DNA of 64,000 nt, from positions 15,005,461 through 15,069,460 of the forward strand of contig NC_135561.1 in the NCBI RefSeq assembly GCF_964340395.1. The letters are read 5' to 3'. How positions within the stretch are numbered: position 1 is the stretch's first letter; each line of letters begins with the position of its first letter. Both the position numbers and the translations under genes were made by a program. Of the stretch, positions 59,851 to 64,000 are shown one piece after another. Source of the stretch: Glandiceps talaboti (Eukaryota > Hemichordata > Enteropneusta > Spengelidae). The notes below the pieces were generated by a model that ran no database searches, was not told the DNA's origin, and saw only the letters and a program-made list of their open reading frames with translations.

Positions 59851-60013
59851 ATGAGCTCGAATGAGCTGATGTGATAGCGTGTCAGGTGACAGGTATCCAC
59901 CCCCCCCTCTGTCCCTAGGGGTGGGTACTGTCCCTGACAATTGAGTCTCCCAAGTTGTGTTGCTTGTTGCTGATTACCAGGTGTTGGTCCCCTCTGGTCC
60001 AGATACTCAGTCT
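59842..60013 (-). pseudogene. Duplicate fragment of Ty3/gypsy-type Gag leader
   Basis: Minus-strand peptide DQRGPTPGNQQQATQLGRL then GQYPP matches the N-terminal part of the larger Gag at 60742-61626 (DQRGPTPGNQRPAIQHGR, GEYPP). It runs directly on from the BEL/Pao fragment in the same frame and ends beside the first EXO1-like exon. Confidence 0.65.
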
Positions 60014-60240
60014 CAGTTTTCCCTAAAGCCTCGAGTCTATGAATACTACTTTCCAGTATGTCATAAAAGTTCCTGAGACTATCTTGCTCACTGGTGGGTT
60101 TTGGTAAATCCCACAAGGATTTCTTATGAGCATGAATTATCTTATGGTTCTGTCCGTATAATTTCTTAAGGAGATCAAGAGCATGTTTGTAGTTTGCGTC
60201 TGTGACAGGTAAACATTCAGTAGTATGAGTGACTGTACAG
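60014..60240 (-). pseudogene. BEL/Pao-type Gag fragment
   Basis: Minus-strand frame without stops: VTDANYKHALDLLKKLYGQ, IIHAHKKSLWDLPKP, LRNFYDILESSIHRLEALGK. This is the DUF1759-type Gag core of BEL/Pao retrotransposons (Y..AL.LL...YG, I..AH...L..LP, LR..YD..E...R.LE.LG). It is wedged between Ty3/gypsy-type protease and Gag leader sequences, so it is part of a mosaic. Confidence 0.7.
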
Positions 60241-60657
60241 TTTTAGATCTGGTCGTTTGTCTACAGGTAGTCGTTGATAAGTTTGATAGGATATAAGTGA
60301 TACTGCTGCACCTGTGTCTATCAGCATCGGAACTGGGTGTCGGTTAACAGTAGCCATTACATAGGGTGCTTGTTTCTTGTTGGTACCAGTAGCAGGTACT
60401 GTAGGTATCACAATATTATTGTTGCCTGTCTCCTCCTGTACGCTGACTGAAGTCTTCTCATTGTTTTGTGCTTCCTCCACCATTGTGTTGTAATTGGTGT
60501 TGGTATCCTTCTGTTGTTGGTTGTCTGATAGTCCGATCGTCATTACGGTTGACTGTGTGTTACCTTCTACCAGTGTTGGACAGTCTCTTCTGATATGACC
60601 AGGCTGTCTGCATTGGTAACATTCATATCTGTTGTACCTGTTGTCTACACTGGTCAA
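60217..60657 (-). pseudogene. Retrotransposon zinc knuckle and aspartic protease fragment
   Basis: Contains a CCHC knuckle (CYQCRQPGHIRRDC) followed about 90 residues later by a retropepsin core (VPMLIDTGAAVSLIS, catalytic DTG). The frame opens at TTG and has no ATG, and it is out of frame with the Gag upstream, so it is a continuation broken by frameshift. No RT, RNase H or integrase follows; the protease runs directly into BEL/Pao-type sequence. Confidence 0.8.
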
Positions 60658-60741
60658 TTAAGACTAACACCTGTTGTGGGACAGACTGCCCATGCGTGTT
60701 GTGGTTTCTGAGATCTCTTCCTCTCACCTGCTGGATTGTTT

Positions 60742-61626
60742 TCATCTCTTCCTCCTGATCAGAATCTTCAAGCGCCAGTGCCCTGACAAATCTCTGGACT
60801 GGATTCGCTGGGCTTCCGATTCCAAGAATGCTTCAGTGTGAAGTCCTGCACAAACAGCATCATCTAGGGTCAACCCTGCTGTATGATGAATTTGCATTTG
60901 TATCGTGCTGTCCTCAATGGCTCCTATAAAGTGTTGTCGGGCCACACTGTCGATTGCCGCCATATCTAGTTGTGGGAACGCCAGCTCAGTCAGTTCTAAA
61001 ATTGCTTGAGCTAAGTCAGGCAAGGACTCATTTTTCCCTCTCTTCCTGGTTGTTAGTTGTGCCTTGAAGGTCTCTGCTTTCCTAGAGGTACCATATCTCC
61101 TTTCTAGTAATTGAACCAGTTCCTCATAGCAAATGTAAGTGGGGTCTGTCAAATGATTTAGTAGTTTCTTCGCTCGGCCTTGGAGTGATGTCGATAATAT
61201 CCACCCTTTCTCCTCATATGACCAGTCATTAGCTCTAGCACAAGTCTCGAAGTGGATCTGGTAATCCCACCAAGCTTCTCTCCTGTCATATTTGTCTGGA
61301 GGGAAGGCAGGTTTTTGTAGTCTTCGGCCTCTGAGTTGTTGGGGCCGTATGTCCTTAGGGGGTGGGTACTCTCCTTGGTCATTGGGTCTCCCATGTTGTA
61401 TTGCTGGTCGCTGGTTACCAGGTGTTGGTCCTCTTTGGTCCGGCCGTCGATCCATGTTCTTTTTCTGTTGTTGGAAGATTTGGTTCTCCTCTTCAGGCAT
61501 CCCTGCTGCTGTTAAAATGTCGCTGGTGTGAGCACATGTGAGAGCTCGTCCAAGTGCAATTCCCATAATACTTAAAGAAGGTTTATTTAGCATGCTGGGC
61601 GTATTTGCCCATGATAGCCCCTGCAT
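60742..61626 (-). pseudogene. Ty3/gypsy-type Gag (capsid) ORF
   Basis: Frame of 294 codons from ATG 61626. A Pro/Gln-rich leader (residues about 60-105) is followed by a capsid: WWDYQIHFETCARANDWSYE, WILSTSLQGRAKKLL, ELVQLLERRYG, LTTRKRGKNESLPDLAQAI, QHFIGAIEDSTIQMQI. About the last 20 codons look like a shifted frame, and the sequence in another frame (DSDQEEEMKTIQQV) appears to be the true continuation, so a frameshift lies near 60800. The zinc knuckle and protease lie just downstream (60217-60657). Confidence 0.8.
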
Positions 61627-62114
61627 GCTTCACAATAGAGTTAGAAGCTTTTATAAGTGATTGTTTATGTCGACACTGACTAGCAATATGACCATACTTA
61701 TGACAATTTCTAGTAGATGGTCAACTAAACGATTTCTGTTATTAAAATTGTGATACTGTTGTCTGTCAGTATAACAATGACATTCAAAATATTCTTGACA
61801 AAATGCCGAAAATGTTGAGTCAGATTGAAAATAATTGTGGGGAATATTTTCCTTGTTTCCCCATCTGATTAAGATGAGGGATATTCTTCTCAAGGTAAGG
61901 CACCTGATTTGCAGCCTTTTCACTTGCTGCTTACTCTGTCATTAAGGAATTCCCTTTCCTCCCATTGAGTTAATGAACGTTGCAGCTGCAGTTGTTGATT
62001 CATGAGTCTCTCTTGTAGGTATTTGACAATATGTCTGTATGGTACGACATTGTCCTCAGAGTCCGTAGGGTTAATAGGTCTATCCTTAGAGGTCACAGAG
62101 TTCATAATTCTATC
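61627..62114. other. Between Gag fragments
   Basis: Minus-strand frames at 61651-61923 and 61920-62210 carry no named domain; probably decayed retroelement sequence. Confidence 0.4.
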
Positions 62115-62276
62115 AGTTCTTTTTGAAATCCATGGTATTTCCATTAGTTTCAGACATACTATCGATAATTTCAAATCTCCTGGCAAATGTGCATGCCTGT
62201 TCAAAGCCAACTGGATTGTTTATCACAGTAAACTTCATAATCAGGGGATGTATTCCTTGAATAAGTCGAATTAATA
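62115..62276 (-). pseudogene. Second Gag-type fragment
   Basis: Minus-strand translation gives LIRLIQGIHPLIMKFTVINN then FEQACTFARRFEIIDS, the pattern of the end of a Ty3/gypsy capsid (F..G..P.i...v....P..fe.A...A...E). It differs from the Gag at 60742-61626, so it comes from another element. A downstream overlapping frame (61920-62210) has a coiled-coil-like QLQRSLTQWEEREFLND segment and is probably the shifted continuation. Confidence 0.5.
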
Positions 62277-62310
62277 ACTCATGTTGATCCCTTTGTCATT
62301 TTTGACGTGT

Positions 62311-62438
62311 ATGTGGTAAAAATGGTAAAAAGATTACCAATTTGTTGTAGGATCAAAGCAAAATTTTCTCACAAAGTTTACTTATGTAACTTAATTAACT
62401 TAATTATCTTAATTATCTTAATTATCTTAATTAATAAA
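62311..62438. repeat. Direct repeat, copy 1
   Basis: About 128 bp, closely similar to 62989-63108: ATGTGGTAAAAATGG, GCAAAATTTTCTCACAAAGT, then TTAATTAACTTAATTATC units. The pair flanks the ORF at 62468-62926. Confidence 0.9.
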
Positions 62439-62467
62439 CGCTATATTTAAATTTCTCATTTTCCACA

Positions 62468-62926
62468 TCAGATATATAGACAATGCCAAGTTAGCACACA
62501 ATAATGCCAGGGAATATTTGATTTTGAAAGGTAGGCAAAAATGACCTTCAAGCTATTTAGCTTGGAGTGCTCTATGGCCGTAGCAGTAATATGTGTCTGC
62601 CAATGGTTATAACAGTTAGATGGAAAATGCAAATTATAATTATTTAAGGCATATTCGACAAAAGTCGCGTGGTCATTGATAATAGCTTGATAAGTAACTT
62701 TATCCATATTGTAAAGATACTTAACGTTCTGTGGACTAATTTCAACACTATCCTCAAAAATAGGAGTATAGTCCTCACTTGCTGGAGTCGCAGCGATGCG
62801 TTGTGATCGCAGGGCTTCTAGATCAGATGGGTTGTAATGTTGACATAGAGCCTCATAAAATGGATCCTCTCGTAAAAGGCAATCGTTACCCAGAGCCTCC
62901 ATTGCCCATATTCCGTTTTGTGACAT
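62468..62926 (-). CDS. Hypothetical ORF between direct repeats, possible first exon
   Basis: 152 codons from ATG 62926 (MSQNGIWAMEALGND). The N-terminal half is acidic (SEDYTPIFEDSVEIS). The second half (TYQAIINDHATFVEYALNNY, THITATAIEHSKLNSLKVIF) has a helix-turn-helix rhythm that could be degenerate ankyrin-like repeats; this is a weak pattern call. No signal peptide, no membrane segment, no named family. It may be a single exon or retroelement-associated. Confidence 0.35.
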   Translation of the reverse strand: MSQNGIWAMEALGNDCLLREDPFYEALCQHYNPSDLEALRSQRIAATPASEDYTPIFEDSVEISPQNVKYLYNMDKVTYQAIINDHATFVEYALNNYNLHFPSNCYNHWQTHITATAIEHSKLNSLKVIFAYLSKSNIPWHYCVLTWHCLYI

Positions 62927-62988
62927 GTGGCCTCCACTTCTTAAGATAGAATAACATTACTTGACCCACGACTCTGTCTCGTTAATCA

Positions 62989-63108
62989 ATGTGGTAAAAA
63001 TGGTTAAAAGGTATACCGATTTGTCACAGGACCAAAGCAAAATTTTCTCACAAAGTTTACTTATGTAACTTAATTAACTTAATTATCTTAATTAGCTTAA
63101 TTAATAAA
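62989..63108. repeat. Direct repeat, copy 2
   Basis: Partner of 62311-62438, offset 678 bp, same orientation. Confidence 0.9.
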
Positions 63109-63736
63109 GGTGGAAAGTGTCACAAAATGTACTTAATCTAAAATTCAAATTTCAAAATTTTTCTTGTGAACCTTAAAAGTTCAAAACCGTCCGAGAGTCT
63201 GAGAGTTCAACTTCATTTCAACAATCAAAGTCTGTGTTTCAATATAATAATATTGAGAAACTTCAACGTTAAAGTTGAAGCCAGCTTAACAACTTTGTTC
63301 CTTAATAATATTCAAAAGTCAAAGTGTTGGGTCACAATTGTCTCAACGTTCAGTGTTGAAAAGTATCTCATTGTCCAGAGATTAAAAGTCCTTATTTGGA
63401 TTATGATAAAGGACAGAAATTCAATAAGACGTCAAAATAAAATAGGTACCGGTAATTACTCAAATGTAAATTAAATTTGACAATTGTCAACCATCAAAAT
63501 TCCAGTGATGTTACCCCTAAATTGTAAACCATGTCGAACGCAAGGGGTCACATTGTGGAGTGGCGTTATGAGGTATAGGTAGTCGTGAATATTAAACAGA
63601 GAGCAAAGATACATAGTGCCTCAACAATACATATAATTTCATTCTTCTTTCGCCAAGTAGAGTGCTCGATCACCTTGGAGAGCTATCATACATAAATAAA
63701 AATGAAAGAAGACGAGTCTGATATTACATTGTGGAT
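63109..63736. other. Right-end region, no gene recognised
   Basis: AT-rich, no convincing coding sequence. Near 63657-63690 a segment (AGTAGAGTGCTCGA then CTTGGAG) resembles the PLE 5' coding region at 3549-3577. Confidence 0.45.
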
Positions 63737-63778
63737 TTACACTACGGACCGTTTCACCAGAAGGATCGTCGGGTGTAA
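63737..63778 (-). ncRNA. Degenerate hammerhead ribozyme motif
   Basis: On the minus strand: stem I TTACAC (63778-63773) pairs perfectly with GTGTAA (63742-63737). Between them lie a core CCGACGA (63772-63766; canonical CTGANGA with U4 changed to C), stem II CC-TTCT-GG, GAAA (63755-63752) and stem III ACG-GTC-CGT (63752-63744), then A (63743) at the cleavage position. It has the same U-U apposition next to GAAA as the PLE ribozyme at 3674-3714. The U4 change probably inactivates it. Probably a remnant of a second PLE 5' region. Confidence 0.55.
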
Positions 63779-64000
63779 TAGTGTGGTTTAATAGTATTCG
63801 TTAGCTATACATTCTGCTTTATGTACATAACTTATGTGTGTTCACTGACGGCTATGTGTACACAAAAAAATTGACAACAAAGGTTACGTATTATTAAGTA
63901 AGAACTTGTTAGCATGCCGGCATTTACTGATTAATTCAGTTCTGCTGTTCAAGTTCGTTGATTTGTCGGCAGTTATAATAAAATATTTTTCCCAGAGACA
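63779..64000. other. Window end
   Basis: No feature recognised in the last 220 bases. Confidence 0.5.

Overview
This is eukaryotic, metazoan DNA. The genes have GT-AG introns, intergenic space is long and AT-rich, microsatellites and minisatellites are abundant, and there are tRNA-derived SINEs, a LINE fragment, LTR-retrotransposon pieces and a Penelope-like element (PLE). ASB-type ankyrin/SOCS-box genes, HS3ST-like sulfotransferases and a DCAF13 very close to the vertebrate protein point to a slowly evolving bilaterian, probably a marine invertebrate deuterostome or lophotrochozoan. The sequence alone does not let me name the species.

Layout. 1-2514: satellite of short units each carrying GGGTTA, with a ~411 bp higher-order period, interrupted by a solo LTR with a 4 bp target duplication. 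2515-5109: one PLE unit (reverse transcriptase plus GIY-YIG nuclease, minus strand) that is circularly permuted and carries a hammerhead ribozyme motif overlapping its start codon. 5110-10984: no gene found; microsatellites and a SINE. 10985-18581: DCAF13, ten exons, 445 codons, complete. 19513-23999: two intronless ankyrin/SOCS-box (ASB-like) genes in tandem on the minus strand. 26897-41810: three intronless HS3ST-like sulfotransferase paralogues in tandem on the plus strand, all with the same remodelled PAPS-binding motifs. Among them lie microsatellites, a palindromic PLE remnant and a 1.2 kb inverted-repeat element. 47726-53143: a six-exon short-chain dehydrogenase/reductase (retinol-dehydrogenase-like) with a LINE fragment, two TIR elements and a SINE piece in its introns. 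54767-55549: a Gag-like ORF. 57229-59850: an unprocessed EXO1-like pseudogene with premature stops. 59842-63108: a mosaic of Gag/protease fragments from Ty3/gypsy-type and BEL/Pao-type elements. 63737-63778: a second, degenerate hammerhead motif.

How the parts relate. The host genes are unrelated functionally: ribosome biogenesis/CUL4 (DCAF13), CUL5 ubiquitin ligase receptors (ASB-like), Golgi glycan sulfation or a derived function (HS3ST-like), and redox metabolism (SDR). The most notable material is the PLE with its ribozyme and permuted structure, and the sulfotransferase trio whose cofactor and catalytic residues have changed in a shared way.
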